55,177 nucleotides of DNA from Lachnospiraceae bacterium (GTDB lineage Bacteria > Bacillota > Clostridia > Lachnospirales > Lachnospiraceae). The notes under the pieces were generated by a model. It did no database searches and was not told the DNA's origin. It saw nothing but the letters and a program-made list of their open reading frames with translations. The stretch covers positions 1-55,177 of the forward strand of contig JAAUZV010000003.1 in assembly GCA_014804425.1 (NCBI GenBank). Direction: 5' to 3'. Positions 41,186 to 50,253 of this stretch are shown here, piece after piece (position 1 is the stretch's first letter; each line of letters opens with the position of its first letter). The position numbers and the translations under genes are program-made.

Positions 41186-43510
41186 TCAATCCACGCGGTT
41201 GTAATTGATCAGACAGCCCTTTAGGATGATCTGCCGCTCCTCATCCGTCAGCTCGCCGAGCGTTAAGGTAAATTCATGCAGACCGTCCTCTTTTACGACA
41301 TACGCAGGAATCTCAGCCGCTTTTTCCTCCACCGCTTTGCGGATATTCGGGATAAAAAGATAATCGAGATTGGAAAACGGAAGCTCTCCCTCCTTGATAA
41401 TGAACGGCAGCATTCCCCAGTTGATCAGGTTGCTGCGGTAACGCTTGGTCGCGTACTCATTGGCGATATTGGCCCAGCCGCCCAATACCTTCTGGCAGCT
41501 TGCCGCCTGCTCCCTCGCGGAGCCGTCTCCCGGCTTCACCGCAAAGATCGTGGAACCGATGCCGAAATTCGTGTGGTTCGTTCCCGGGAACTGCGCCTTG
41601 ATCTTACCCAGCACCTCATGAAGTCCGGGAACGGTCTGGCAAGGCTTTATGCCGTCTTCTCCGGCAAGCAGCGCCTCGCGCGCCTTCTCCGCCTTCTGTA
41701 TCTCTTTCGCGCGCTCGACATACTTCGGATCCTTGCGCGATAATGTAAACTCCGCCAATCCAAGCGGATTGGAGCGATAGGAGGACGTCTCGCCCGAAGG
41801 GATCAGCTCATCCGTCGTCGTGACCGGATCGTGAATCTCGGATACGACTCTTAAAACAAGATGCTCCGTAAGCGGAACCATTTCCGGCCAGTCCTTGATA
41901 TTCGGGCCGAACACAATGTCCACGCTCTCATCCGCAACGCCGTGTGAATCAAACACTCGGTTCGCATAAATATTCGCATCGAAATGATAACGATATTTTC
42001 CAATCTCGCACGGCACATCGGTCGCTGCCGTCAGCACGCCCCTGTTCGCCGCCGTCGCCGCGATCGAACGCGCATCCATCAATGCGACGGACGCGATCTG
42101 ACCGTTCTGAAGCTTACTTCCTTCACGGTTCGGGAAGTTTCTCGTCGAATGGCGGATGCTGAACGCATTGTTGGCAGGCGTGTCACCCGCACCGAAGCAG
42201 GGACCGCAGAACGCCGTTTTCAGCACGGCTCCCGTCTCCATCAGCGTCGCTGCGCAGCCGTTTTTGATCAGTTCCATATAGACCGGCATGGATGCGGGAT
42301 AGACGCTCATCGTGAACTCATCGCTTCCGATATAGCTTCCTTTCATAATATCCGCCGCCGCGCAGATGTTCTCAAAACCGCCTCCCGCACAGCCCGCGAT
42401 GATTCCCTGATCGACCATGAATTTTCCGTTCCGTACTTTGTTCTTTAATGTGAATTCGACTGCACCGTCAAGGCTGACCGCCGCGCGGCGCTCCACGTCG
42501 TCAAGAATATCGGTAAGGTTCGCATTCAGCTCCTCGATCGTATACGTATTGCTCGGATGGAACGGCATGGCGATCATCGGTTTGATCTCACTTAAATCAA
42601 TCTCGATCATGCCGTCATAATATGCCGCCTGTCCCGGATTTAATTCCGCGTAATCTTCCACGCGTCCATGAATCTCATAAAATTCCTTTACCTGCTCATC
42701 CGTTCTCCAAATGGAAGAAAGGCAGGTCGTCTCCGTCGTCATGACGTCGATACCGATCCTGAAATCGGGCGACAGGGAGGAAACGCCGGGTCCTACAAAC
42801 TCCATGACTTTATTTTTTACATATCCGCTGCCGAATACCTCACCGATGATGGCAAGCGCCACATCCTGCGGTCCGACGCCCCGCGCCGGCTCTCCGGTCA
42901 GATATACGCCGACAACGCCCGGCATGTTAATATCATAGGTCTGCCCTAATAGCTGCTTCACAAGCTCAGGACCGCCTTCTCCCATTGCCATGGTTCCTAA
43001 TGCACCGTATCGGGTATGGGAATCCGAGCCTAAGATCATTTTTCCGCCGCCTGCAAGCATCTCTCTCGCAAACTGGTGAATGACCGCCTGATGAGGCGGT
43101 ACATACACGCCGCCGTAGCGCTTCGCGCAGGACAGGCCGTACATATGGTCATCCTCATTGATCGTTCCGCCGACCGCACACAGGGAATTGTGGCAGTTCG
43201 TCAGCACGTAGGGAATCGGGAATTTTTTTAATCCTGATGCGCGCGCTGTCTGGATAATGCCGACAAACGTGATGTCGTGGGACGTCAGCTTATCAAATTG
43301 AATCTTCAGCTTGTCCATATTGCCGGACGTATTATGCGCCTTCAAAATGCCGTACGCGATCGTCGCTTCTTTTGCCTTCTCCTTCGTAAGCGCCCCGCCG
43401 TCCGGCGTTCTTTCGCCAACCTTATTTTTTACCGCATTCAGCGCATCCGCACCGTCGGGAATCAATTCCGTTCCGTTCACCAGATAAGCGCCGCCTTCAT
43501 ACAGCCTCAT
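41186..43510 (-). CDS. Aconitase-family hydratase (YbhJ-like), [4Fe-4S]
   Basis: A 774-residue member of the aconitase superfamily. Active-site and cluster motifs are visible: [20 protein letters not shown], the first cluster cysteine in GCAGG (about 387), then CGPC (about 454-457), and a C-terminal swivel domain from about 560. Overall it is closer to the YbhJ-type 'hydratase' group than to AcnA or AcnB, and the reaction of that group is not established. ATG 43510 follows AGGAGGAAAACGGAC. It is monocistronic with a strong promoter and an unusual 10-base-pair hairpin in its leader. Confidence 0.8.
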   Translation of the reverse strand: MRLYEGGAYLVNGTELIPDGADALNAVKNKVGERTPDGGALTKEKAKEATIAYGILKAHNTSGNMDKLKIQFDKLTSHDITFVGIIQTARASGLKKFPIPYVLTNCHNSLCAVGGTINEDDHMYGLSCAKRYGGVYVPPHQAVIHQFAREMLAGGGKMILGSDSHTRYGALGTMAMGEGGPELVKQLLGQTYDINMPGVVGVYLTGEPARGVGPQDVALAIIGEVFGSGYVKNKVMEFVGPGVSSLSPDFRIGIDVMTTETTCLSSIWRTDEQVKEFYEIHGRVEDYAELNPGQAAYYDGMIEIDLSEIKPMIAMPFHPSNTYTIEELNANLTDILDDVERRAAVSLDGAVEFTLKNKVRNGKFMVDQGIIAGCAGGGFENICAAADIMKGSYIGSDEFTMSVYPASMPVYMELIKNGCAATLMETGAVLKTAFCGPCFGAGDTPANNAFSIRHSTRNFPNREGSKLQNGQIASVALMDARSIAATAANRGVLTAATDVPCEIGKYRYHFDANIYANRVFDSHGVADESVDIVFGPNIKDWPEMVPLTEHLVLRVVSEIHDPVTTTDELIPSGETSSYRSNPLGLAEFTLSRKDPKYVERAKEIQKAEKAREALLAGEDGIKPCQTVPGLHEVLGKIKAQFPGTNHTNFGIGSTIFAVKPGDGSAREQAASCQKVLGGWANIANEYATKRYRSNLINWGMLPFIIKEGELPFSNLDYLFIPNIRKAVEEKAAEIPAYVVKEDGLHEFTLTLGELTDEERQIILKGCLINYNRVD

Positions 43511-43569
43511 GTCCGTTTTCCTCCTGATCTTATCTTCTTTCTTATTTCATTTATGCCATGTTCATGTAC

Positions 43570-43595
43570 GCGGCATGCGTCCGTCCGCATGCCGC
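43570..43595 (-). promoter_or_regulatory. Strong stem-loop in the 5' leader of the aconitase-family gene
   Basis: GCGGCATGCG (43570-43579) and CGCATGCCGC (43586-43595) form a perfect 10-base stem with a 6-base loop, right after the predicted transcription start (about 43596). There is no T-run after it, so it is not a simple terminator. Roles in mRNA stability or binding of a regulator are possible. Confidence 0.55.
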
Positions 43596-43602
43596 ACTTT
43601 GT

Positions 43603-43631
43603 ATTATACGGGAAGTGCGCCCCTTGTGCAA
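43603..43631 (-). promoter_or_regulatory. Sigma-A promoter of the aconitase-family gene
   Basis: On the minus strand, TTGCAC (43626-43631), a 17-base spacer and TATAAT (43603-43608). The leader is about 87 bases. Confidence 0.75.
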
Positions 43632-43754
43632 GTGCCGCTTGGGAAAAAGCGTGCGGACTCTTTCCAAACATTCCCATCCCTCATGCCACCGCTGGTTGCA
43701 GGCGCCATTCAAAATTGCACGTTATAGGTGCTTCTCTTTTTCCGCGCGCGATGA

Positions 43755-43760
43755 TATAAT
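43755..43760 (+). promoter_or_regulatory. -10 box of the 138-aa XRE gene
   Basis: TATAAT at 43755-43760, with only a weak -35 (TTCTCT) at 17 bases. It lies 50 bases before the start codon. Confidence 0.45.
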
Positions 43761-43810
43761 AAATTCATGCTTTTTATCCCACAACACGCTACCACAGGAG
43801 GTATTTGCAA

Positions 43811-44227
43811 ATGAGTTTTTCAGAAAAACTCTATATCCTGCGCAGCCGTTCTAATTTATCGCAGGCATCTCTCGCGGAGGGGCTTGATGTCAGCCGTCAA
43901 ACGATTTCCAAATGGGAACTGGGTTCTTCCTATCCTGAGATCGATAAGCTGGTCGCTATCAGTGATTTTTTTCATGTTACGACGGATTATCTGCTAAAAG
44001 ACGACGTGCCGGCCGGAACACCTTCCAATCTTGATCGCCTTGTTCTTGAGTTTTTGGGATCGGCGCAGGACATGGAACAGATTTCCAATGATCTGGTCGA
44101 GATCATGCGCGACGGCGTGATCGACGAGAATGAAATGACGCGGATGCATTCGATCATTCACACGCTCGACACGATCTCTCATATCATCGAGGACATCAAG
44201 CGCGGATTGCGCAGCAGCATTTCCTGA
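43811..44227 (+). CDS. XRE-family regulator, 138 aa
   Basis: A small regulator with an N-terminal Cro/C1 helix-turn-helix (NLSQASLAEGLDVSRQTISK, about residues 16-35) and a helical C-terminal half (about 75-138) that is probably a dimerisation segment. ATG 43811 follows ACAGGAGGTATTTGCAA. The adjacent hairpin GCCGGTAA/TTACCGGC at 44280-44304 lies between it and a membrane-protein gene on the same strand. That, and the spacing, suggest that it may regulate the downstream gene, but no operator was proven. Confidence 0.85.
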   Translation: MSFSEKLYILRSRSNLSQASLAEGLDVSRQTISKWELGSSYPEIDKLVAISDFFHVTTDYLLKDDVPAGTPSNLDRLVLEFLGSAQDMEQISNDLVEIMRDGVIDENEMTRMHSIIHTLDTISHIIEDIKRGLRSSIS

Positions 44228-44279
44228 CGATCCGGTCAGATATTCATCAACTGTACTGCATTTCGAAATCGAACAGGCC

Positions 44280-44304
44280 GCCGGTAACCGGACAGATTAC
44301 CGGC
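44280..44304 (+). repeat. Inverted repeat between XRE gene and membrane-protein gene
   Basis: GCCGGTAA (44280-44287) and TTACCGGC (44297-44304), nine bases apart. There is no T-run afterwards, so it may be an operator rather than a terminator. Confidence 0.45.
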
Positions 44305-44364
44305 TATGATATTGTGGATATGGCTATACGCCTTATCATATAACCAAATAACCAAGGAGGTATC

Positions 44365-45417
44365 ATGAAAGCAAAAGATATTTATTTAGGTACTATGAAA
44401 TTTGTATGGCTCAAGGTCGGGATCGGCGCTGCTGTCACTGTTGCATCCATTATCCTGCTTGCGCTCTGCATGCTGATCGGTTACGCGTTCGGCGGCGCCG
44501 GGCTGTACATAATGCTCATCGTATGGATTGCTCTTACCGAAGTTATTTACAAAGTCATCATGTACTATTTCGGCTACATGATCAAAGCCGGGCATGTCGC
44601 CGTGATCGCTTCGGCAGTCACCACAGGCGCGCTTCCCGAGAATCAGTTTGAATATGGCAAGCAGATGGTAAAATCCCGGTTTGCTGCAAGCAATGTGTAT
44701 TTTGTCGTTGACCGGCTCGTGAGCGGCGCCGTACACCAGCTTCAAAAGGCGGTTGGCAAGATCGGCGGCGCACTCGACGCGGTTCCCGGCATGGCACAGA
44801 TTACAGACATTTTGCAGACCTTCATCGGCATCGCGCTCGGCTATGTGGATGAATGCTGCCTCGGCTATTGCTTCCTGAGGCAAGAGCAGAGCGCGTTTCA
44901 GGCTTCCTGCGACGGCGTTGTCATTTATTTTCAGAACGCAAAGAAGCTGTTAAAGGACGCCGCTGTTACCACACTGATCGTAATCGGCGGTACCTTCCTC
45001 GCATGGGTTGTACCGTTTGGATTGGTCGCAGTGATTTTCCGCGCGGCGGGCTGGAACATGCTTGCGGGCGTTATTCTTGCATTGATCATTGCCATTGTGA
45101 TCAAATCTGCTTTTATCGACAGCTGGATGCTCGTAAAAATGATGGTATCCTACATGGAGGTCGCTCCTTCCACGCAGATCACCTTTGACCTCTATGATAA
45201 GCTCTGCGGTCTATCTTCGAAATTTAAGGAACTGTTCGGAAAAGCAAAGGCGGAGGGCCCTATGCATATCAATCCCGCTCCCGCACCGGCGATGGCAGGC
45301 GGCGCACCGCCCCAAAACAACGCATCCGGCAACGCGCAGCGCTTCTGTCCGCAATGCGGCCAGCCGATCACAGGCGGCGCTGCATTCTGCAACAAATGCG
45401 GTGCAAAATTAACCTAA
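44365..45417 (+). CDS. Integral membrane protein with C-terminal zinc ribbon
   Basis: A 350-residue protein with about five or six transmembrane helices between residues 15 and 270, a Pro/Ala-rich linker (about 295-325) and a C-terminal zinc ribbon (CPQCG ... CNKCG, about 329-347). The zinc-ribbon type (zinc_ribbon_2/DUF-like) is found on many clostridial membrane proteins of unknown role. I recognise no transporter motif. ATG 44365 follows CCAAGGAGGTATC. It ends at a very strong terminator shared with the convergent glgP. Confidence 0.72.
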   Translation: MKAKDIYLGTMKFVWLKVGIGAAVTVASIILLALCMLIGYAFGGAGLYIMLIVWIALTEVIYKVIMYYFGYMIKAGHVAVIASAVTTGALPENQFEYGKQMVKSRFAASNVYFVVDRLVSGAVHQLQKAVGKIGGALDAVPGMAQITDILQTFIGIALGYVDECCLGYCFLRQEQSAFQASCDGVVIYFQNAKKLLKDAAVTTLIVIGGTFLAWVVPFGLVAVIFRAAGWNMLAGVILALIIAIVIKSAFIDSWMLVKMMVSYMEVAPSTQITFDLYDKLCGLSSKFKELFGKAKAEGPMHINPAPAPAMAGGAPPQNNASGNAQRFCPQCGQPITGGAAFCNKCGAKLT

Positions 45418-45461
45418 AAGAAAAGACCGATCCAACATACGTTGGATCGGTCTTTTCTTTT
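45416..45461. terminator. Strong bidirectional terminator between membrane-protein gene and glgP
   Basis: A perfect 21-base stem (45416-45436 with 45441-45461, loop ATAC) with A-rich left arm and T-rich right arm. It serves both convergent genes. Confidence 0.92.
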
Positions 45462-45468
45462 ATAAACA

Positions 45469-47949
45469 CTATTTTTTGATCGTCACCTTATCCAGTTTCC
45501 ATATCTCATCCACATACTCCTGAATCGTTCTGTCAGATGTGAACTTGCCCGTGCATGCCACATTCAGGATCGCGCTCTTTGCCCATCCCGATTCGTTCCT
45601 GTATGCTTCCTCCACCCGCTTCTGCGCATCCGCATAAGCACGGAAATCCTTTAAGATAAAATAGGTGTCCGCCTTTGAAGTACTCTGCGTATTCAGCAAG
45701 GAGTTATACAGTGTACGGAACATTTCCGTATCTTGAGAGAACGTACCGTTAATGAGCTGCATGAGCACCCGTCTGATATCCGGATCGTTATTAAAGATCT
45801 CCATCGGATCATAACCGCCCTGATTCTCATAACGAATAACTTCATCGGAGCTTAATCCGAAGATAAACGCATTTTCCGCTCCGACTTCCTCAACGATCTC
45901 TACATTGGCGCCGTCCATCGTGCCGAGCGTCAGCGCGCCGTTTAACATAAACTTCATATTACCTGTTCCGGACGCCTCCTTGCTGGCGGTCGAAATCTGC
46001 TCGGAAACATCTGCTGCAGCAAAGATCAGCTCCGCATTTGATACACGGTAATTCTCGATAAATACCACCTTGATCTTTCCGTTGATGGAAGCGTCATTAT
46101 TTACCACATCAGCAACGGCATTGATCAGCTTGATCGTCAGCTTTGCGTTGCGGTAGCCCGCAGCCGCTTTTGCACCGAAAATAAATGTGCGCGGATAGAA
46201 CTTCATCGCCGGATTGTCTTTTAAGCAATTATACAGATACATGACATGCAGGATATTCAAAAGCTGACGCTTATACTCATGCAGACGCTTTACCTGTACG
46301 TCAAAGATGGAGCGCGGGTCAACCGTGATTCCGTTATGCTCTAAAATATACTGTGCAAGGCGCACCTTGTTCTGATACTTAATGTTCATGAACTCCTGCT
46401 GTGCCTTCTCGTCATCCGCATAAACCTTTAATTTGTTGATCTTGGGCAGATCGGTGATCCAGTCCGAGCCGACATGGGCTGTCACCCAATCCGCCAACAG
46501 CGGATTGCCATGCAGCAGGAAACGTCTCTGCGTAATGCCGTTCGTCTTATTGTTGAACTTCTGCGGCATCATCTCATAGAAATCTTTGAGCTCCTGCTTC
46601 TTGAGGATCTCCGTATGCAGCCTTGCCACACCGTTCACACTGTAGCTTGCACAGATCGCCAGATGCGCCATCTTGACCTGTCCGTCATAAATGATCGCCA
46701 TCTTGCGGACCTTCTCAAGATTGCCCGGATACATCTGCTCGATCTGAAGAATAAAGCGGCGGTTGATCTCTTCAACGATCTGATATACTCTCGGAAGCAG
46801 ACGGGAAAACAGCTCGATCGGCCATTTCTCAAGCGCCTCCGACATAATGGTATGGTTCGTATACGCACAGGTCTTCGTCGTCACGCTCCATGCCTCATCC
46901 CATGTCAGATAATACTCATCCATCAAAATGCGCATCAGCTCCGCAACTGCAACGGTCGGATGTGTGTCATTCAGCTGAAACGTCACCTTCTCGTACAATT
47001 TGCGGACATCATCATGCTTCCTCATATACTTGCCGACGGCCTCCTGCACGGATGCAGAGATAAAGAAGTACTGCTGTTTTAAGCGCAGCTCCTTGCCCGC
47101 ATAATGGTTATCATTCGGATAAAGCACCTCCACGATATTACGCGCCAAGTTCTCCTGTTCCACCGCCTTCTGATAATCACCCTTATCAAAAGAATCCAAA
47201 CGGAAGCAGTCCACCGGCTCCGCATCCCAAATTCTCAGCGTATTGACAATGCCATTGCCATAGCCGACGATCGGGAGGTCATACGGCACAGCCCTTACGA
47301 CCTGATAATCCTCCTGATAGTAATTATTTCTGCCGTTCTCATCCACACGGCATGCCACATAGCCGCCGAATTTTACTTCCTTGGCATATTCCGGGCGGCG
47401 CAGTTCAAACGGATTGCCGTCTACGAGCCAGTTATCCGGAACCTCTATCTGATAGCCGTCACGGATCTCCTGCTTGAACATACCGTAACGATAACGGATT
47501 CCGCAGCCGTACGCCGCATAACCGAGTGTCGCAAGCGAATCAAGGAAGCAGGCCGCCAGACGCCCTAATCCTCCGTTTCCGAGCGCGGCATCCGGCTCCT
47601 GATCTTCGATCACATTAATATCCACGCCAAGCTCTAAAAGCGCATCCTTTGCGTCCTTATAAGCCTGCAGATTAATCATCATATTACCGAGCGCACGCCC
47701 CATGAGGAATTCCATCGAAAGATAATATACGATCTTCGGATCCTTTTTCTCATACTCCTCCTGCGTGTCCATCCAGTTCGTAATGACCTGATCCTTTACC
47801 GCGTAGGAAACCGCCTGGAAAATCTGCTGCGGGGTTGCCTCCTCCATGTTCTTGCGGTACAAGGTCTTTACATTGTATAGCACACTGCGCTTAAATAATT
47901 CTTTGTCAAATGCATTATTCGCTGCCGCTACTGTCGCCTTCTTTGGCAT
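45469..47949 (-). CDS. glgP: Glycogen phosphorylase
   Basis: Releases glucose-1-phosphate from glycogen or maltodextrin using PLP. The 826-residue GT35 enzyme has the N-terminal YYLSMEFLMGRALGNMM segment, DAALGNGGLGRLAACFLDS, and the PLP region EASGTGNMKFMLNGA with the Schiff-base lysine. Length fits bacterial glycogen phosphorylases. ATG 47949 follows GAAGGAGGATGGCGTT; six upstream codons are open. It is monocistronic here; no other glycogen gene lies in the window. Confidence 0.95.
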   Translation of the reverse strand: MPKKATVAAANNAFDKELFKRSVLYNVKTLYRKNMEEATPQQIFQAVSYAVKDQVITNWMDTQEEYEKKDPKIVYYLSMEFLMGRALGNMMINLQAYKDAKDALLELGVDINVIEDQEPDAALGNGGLGRLAACFLDSLATLGYAAYGCGIRYRYGMFKQEIRDGYQIEVPDNWLVDGNPFELRRPEYAKEVKFGGYVACRVDENGRNNYYQEDYQVVRAVPYDLPIVGYGNGIVNTLRIWDAEPVDCFRLDSFDKGDYQKAVEQENLARNIVEVLYPNDNHYAGKELRLKQQYFFISASVQEAVGKYMRKHDDVRKLYEKVTFQLNDTHPTVAVAELMRILMDEYYLTWDEAWSVTTKTCAYTNHTIMSEALEKWPIELFSRLLPRVYQIVEEINRRFILQIEQMYPGNLEKVRKMAIIYDGQVKMAHLAICASYSVNGVARLHTEILKKQELKDFYEMMPQKFNNKTNGITQRRFLLHGNPLLADWVTAHVGSDWITDLPKINKLKVYADDEKAQQEFMNIKYQNKVRLAQYILEHNGITVDPRSIFDVQVKRLHEYKRQLLNILHVMYLYNCLKDNPAMKFYPRTFIFGAKAAAGYRNAKLTIKLINAVADVVNNDASINGKIKVVFIENYRVSNAELIFAAADVSEQISTASKEASGTGNMKFMLNGALTLGTMDGANVEIVEEVGAENAFIFGLSSDEVIRYENQGGYDPMEIFNNDPDIRRVLMQLINGTFSQDTEMFRTLYNSLLNTQSTSKADTYFILKDFRAYADAQKRVEEAYRNESGWAKSAILNVACTGKFTSDRTIQEYVDEIWKLDKVTIKK

Positions 47950-47995
47950 AACGCCATCCTCCTTCATTTGAGTAATTCCTTTTTCTTCCTGTCTT

Positions 47996-48024
47996 ATTAT
48001 AGCGTAAATGCCAAAGAATGAAAA
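47996..48024 (-). promoter_or_regulatory. Promoter of glgP
   Basis: On the minus strand, TTTTCA (48019-48024), a 17-base spacer and TATAAT (47996-48001), about 40 bases before the start. Confidence 0.55.
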
Positions 48025-48064
48025 TAGTTAAGCGATAAAATTGTTCGGTTATTGGTCAAAAATT

Positions 48065-49471
48065 TTATTCAGTTATGCTTATGCTGTGCCATTCATAGAA
48101 TATCTCTACTACTTCCCCCTCTTCTATCACCTGTCTCCTGCACAGCCAGTATAAGTAGTCTCCTGCCAGATACAGATGGCGGTCCGGACACTGTCCCATG
48201 AGCTCCGATTCCTGCTCGTGCAGGTCCAGGATCTCCTCGTTCACGCCGTCCTGATATCTGCCGAGCATGCCGCCCCTCGTGTAAAAGACCGCCGTTCCGT
48301 CACTCGTAAAGCCGTCAAACGGCCATACGCCCAAGTCCGTATCTGTGCCTGCCGCCAGATCCATGACATGCAGACTCGCCTGTTTCATGCTTTCTCCTTT
48401 CACCGCAAGCAGATAATCCCCGGCAAGCAGCGGGCGCATCATCACCTGCCCTAAATACGATACCTCCTCCCCGGTCTTGTTATAACAGAGCAGATATCCC
48501 TGCAAATAATAATTCACATCCGTTCCCTGCACGGCGTTAAAAAGAACCATCTCATCCGACGCGGTAAACAATGCGGGCTGCCAGTCTTTGCCGGACATCG
48601 CCTCTATGATCTGCGCTTCTCCCCCCTCATAGCCAAGAAGCAGCGTACCGCTCTCCGCATTGATCAAAATTCCTTCCCCGGTAAGAAGAAACTCTCCGTG
48701 CGGCGCATCCATGATAACCGTCTTTTCTTTGGCGGCAATGTTCAGACACATGATCACACCTCCCTCGTCCAACGCGGTATAATACAGATTTCCGTCCTTC
48801 TCCTGTAAATAACTTCCCGCACCGTCAGTCAGCTTCTCCCGCCCGCTTCCGTCCTCATTGCTCATATAAATAACGTGTTCCGTCAAATCGGAATAATAAA
48901 TTTTGCCTTTGCCGTCGGCGCACAGATAGCCAAAATTCTGATAATTGGAATTTCGGATCGCTGTTTCCCTGTCCGTGCGTGCGGAAAGTCCGCTCCACTC
49001 CTCTCCCCGCAGCACTGCTATTTCTTCCGGCAGTCCTTCCTCTGTTCCGTTCTGACTCTGCGCACTCGCATAAGAAAACGTCGCTTCTTCCCCGTATTGA
49101 TTCATGTAGACCTGATATTGCACATGATCCGTATCCTGCGGTGCAGGGTCTGTCAACACAATGTCCATGCCGCTCTTCTGATCCTGCCCCCGCCCGGACT
49201 GCATGCTCCATATACCTGCTGAAAGCAGCACCACTGCTGAAGCTGCGCAGATGCCGCCAATCGTGAAGATCTTTTTCCTGCCCCCTCCGTAGTACCAAAG
49301 AGTCTGCTTCATCCTGCTGTCTATACGTTTTCCCGGCTCCTGCTCATTTTCTCCCGGTTCCTGTCCGAGCGCCTCTGCCCCTCTCTCGGCATATTCGCCC
49401 AATACTTCTTTTAACAGCTCCTCGTTTACTGCATTTTCTCTCTTTTCCATACTTTTTTCATTCTTCCTCAT
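48065..49471 (-). CDS. Membrane-anchored beta-propeller-like protein, partner of ECF sigma factor
   Basis: A 468-residue protein with a cytoplasmic N-terminus (about 1-70, acidic, rich in Glu), one transmembrane helix (about 73-95) and an extracytoplasmic domain that repeats short YY/YLC-rich blades (YYSDLTEHVIYMSNEDGSGR and others), like DUF5050 and TolB propellers. It begins four bases after the sigma-factor stop, so the pair is co-transcribed. That places it as a candidate anti-sigma factor or signal receptor; no zinc anti-sigma motif is present. ATG 49471 follows GGGAGATAATCTT. Confidence 0.68.
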   Translation of the reverse strand: MRKNEKSMEKRENAVNEELLKEVLGEYAERGAEALGQEPGENEQEPGKRIDSRMKQTLWYYGGGRKKIFTIGGICAASAVVLLSAGIWSMQSGRGQDQKSGMDIVLTDPAPQDTDHVQYQVYMNQYGEEATFSYASAQSQNGTEEGLPEEIAVLRGEEWSGLSARTDRETAIRNSNYQNFGYLCADGKGKIYYSDLTEHVIYMSNEDGSGREKLTDGAGSYLQEKDGNLYYTALDEGGVIMCLNIAAKEKTVIMDAPHGEFLLTGEGILINAESGTLLLGYEGGEAQIIEAMSGKDWQPALFTASDEMVLFNAVQGTDVNYYLQGYLLCYNKTGEEVSYLGQVMMRPLLAGDYLLAVKGESMKQASLHVMDLAAGTDTDLGVWPFDGFTSDGTAVFYTRGGMLGRYQDGVNEEILDLHEQESELMGQCPDRHLYLAGDYLYWLCRRQVIEEGEVVEIFYEWHSISITE

Positions 49472-49475
49472 AAGA

Positions 49476-50018
49476 TTATCTCCCTTCCTTGATCCGCCTT
49501 TCCAGCTCGCGCCTTGCACGGTGCAGCCGCATGTCCGCCGCATGCCTGGAAATATGCAGCGCGGTTGCGATATCCTGATTGCTCAACCCTGCATAATATT
49601 TCATCCAGAGCAGTCTGCATTCCTCTTCCGACATACGATAAAGAGTCTCCCGCACCTGCTCCCGCAGCGCGTCCTCATTTTTTTCCGATGAAAGCGGCAT
49701 TTGTGAAGCGGTGCCTCCTCCTGCCATCCCCGCCGACTGTGCCGATAGATCTTCCGACGTTTCAAATAACAGGTGCTTTTTTTCGTCCCGCAGCATGTTC
49801 AGCGCCACATGTCTGACGATGCAGACCGCCATGTAGCACAGTTCATCCGCACTCAGCGCGTCGTAATGCCCTTTCATCCGCAACAGCCGGACAAACGCGG
49901 AATGCACGGCGTCCTCCGCCTCGCTCTGCCGCCCCAGAACGCGGTAAGCCGTGCCATATAAGCGTCCGTAGCGTTCCCGATACAGCGCTGCGATTTTCTC
50001 ATTCCACCCCTGTGCCAA
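49476..50018 (-). CDS. ECF-type RNA polymerase sigma factor
   Basis: A sigma-70 of the extracytoplasmic-function group with region 2 (YGRLYGTAYRVLGRQSEAED) and region 4 (GLSNQDIATALHISRHAADM). I place the start at TTG 50018 (180 residues), because AAAGGAGAGAGAATCG lies just upstream. An ATG at 50078 would give 200 residues but has no ribosome site and overlaps a TATATTATAG-like promoter element. It precedes the membrane propeller-like protein, its probable regulatory partner. The target promoters are unknown. Confidence 0.82.
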   Translation of the reverse strand: MAQGWNEKIAALYRERYGRLYGTAYRVLGRQSEAEDAVHSAFVRLLRMKGHYDALSADELCYMAVCIVRHVALNMLRDEKKHLLFETSEDLSAQSAGMAGGGTASQMPLSSEKNEDALREQVRETLYRMSEEECRLLWMKYYAGLSNQDIATALHISRHAADMRLHRARRELERRIKEGR

Positions 50019-50164
50019 CGATTCTCTCTCCTTTTGCAGTTCCTCTGTCTCTTTTGTCCCTCTATAATATAAACACATCAGAGCGTGTTTTTCTCACAAA
50101 AATTATTTTTTATTTTTTCTTTATTTACCGGCATGTTCATTTGAGGCGCATATTGTTGCAAAAA

Positions 50165-50194
50165 ACGGCGGCAGGAATCTCTTCCTGCCGCCGT
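50165..50194 (-). terminator. Terminator of ileS
   Basis: ACGGCGGCAGGAA (50165-50177), loop TCTC, TTCCTGCCGCCGT (50182-50194), a perfect 13-base stem followed on the minus strand by TTTTTT. It lies about 60 bases past the ileS stop. Confidence 0.88.
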
Positions 50195-50253
50195 AATGCT
50201 ACACATGCATGTGAGTGGATTCGACTTTCAGCAATGCTGTCTGTCCTCCACGC

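Noticed and set aside
50018-50078. ATG start of the ECF sigma factor at 50078
   Set aside because: No ribosome site precedes it and a promoter-like TATATTATAG lies inside the added segment; TTG 50018 has a good site.
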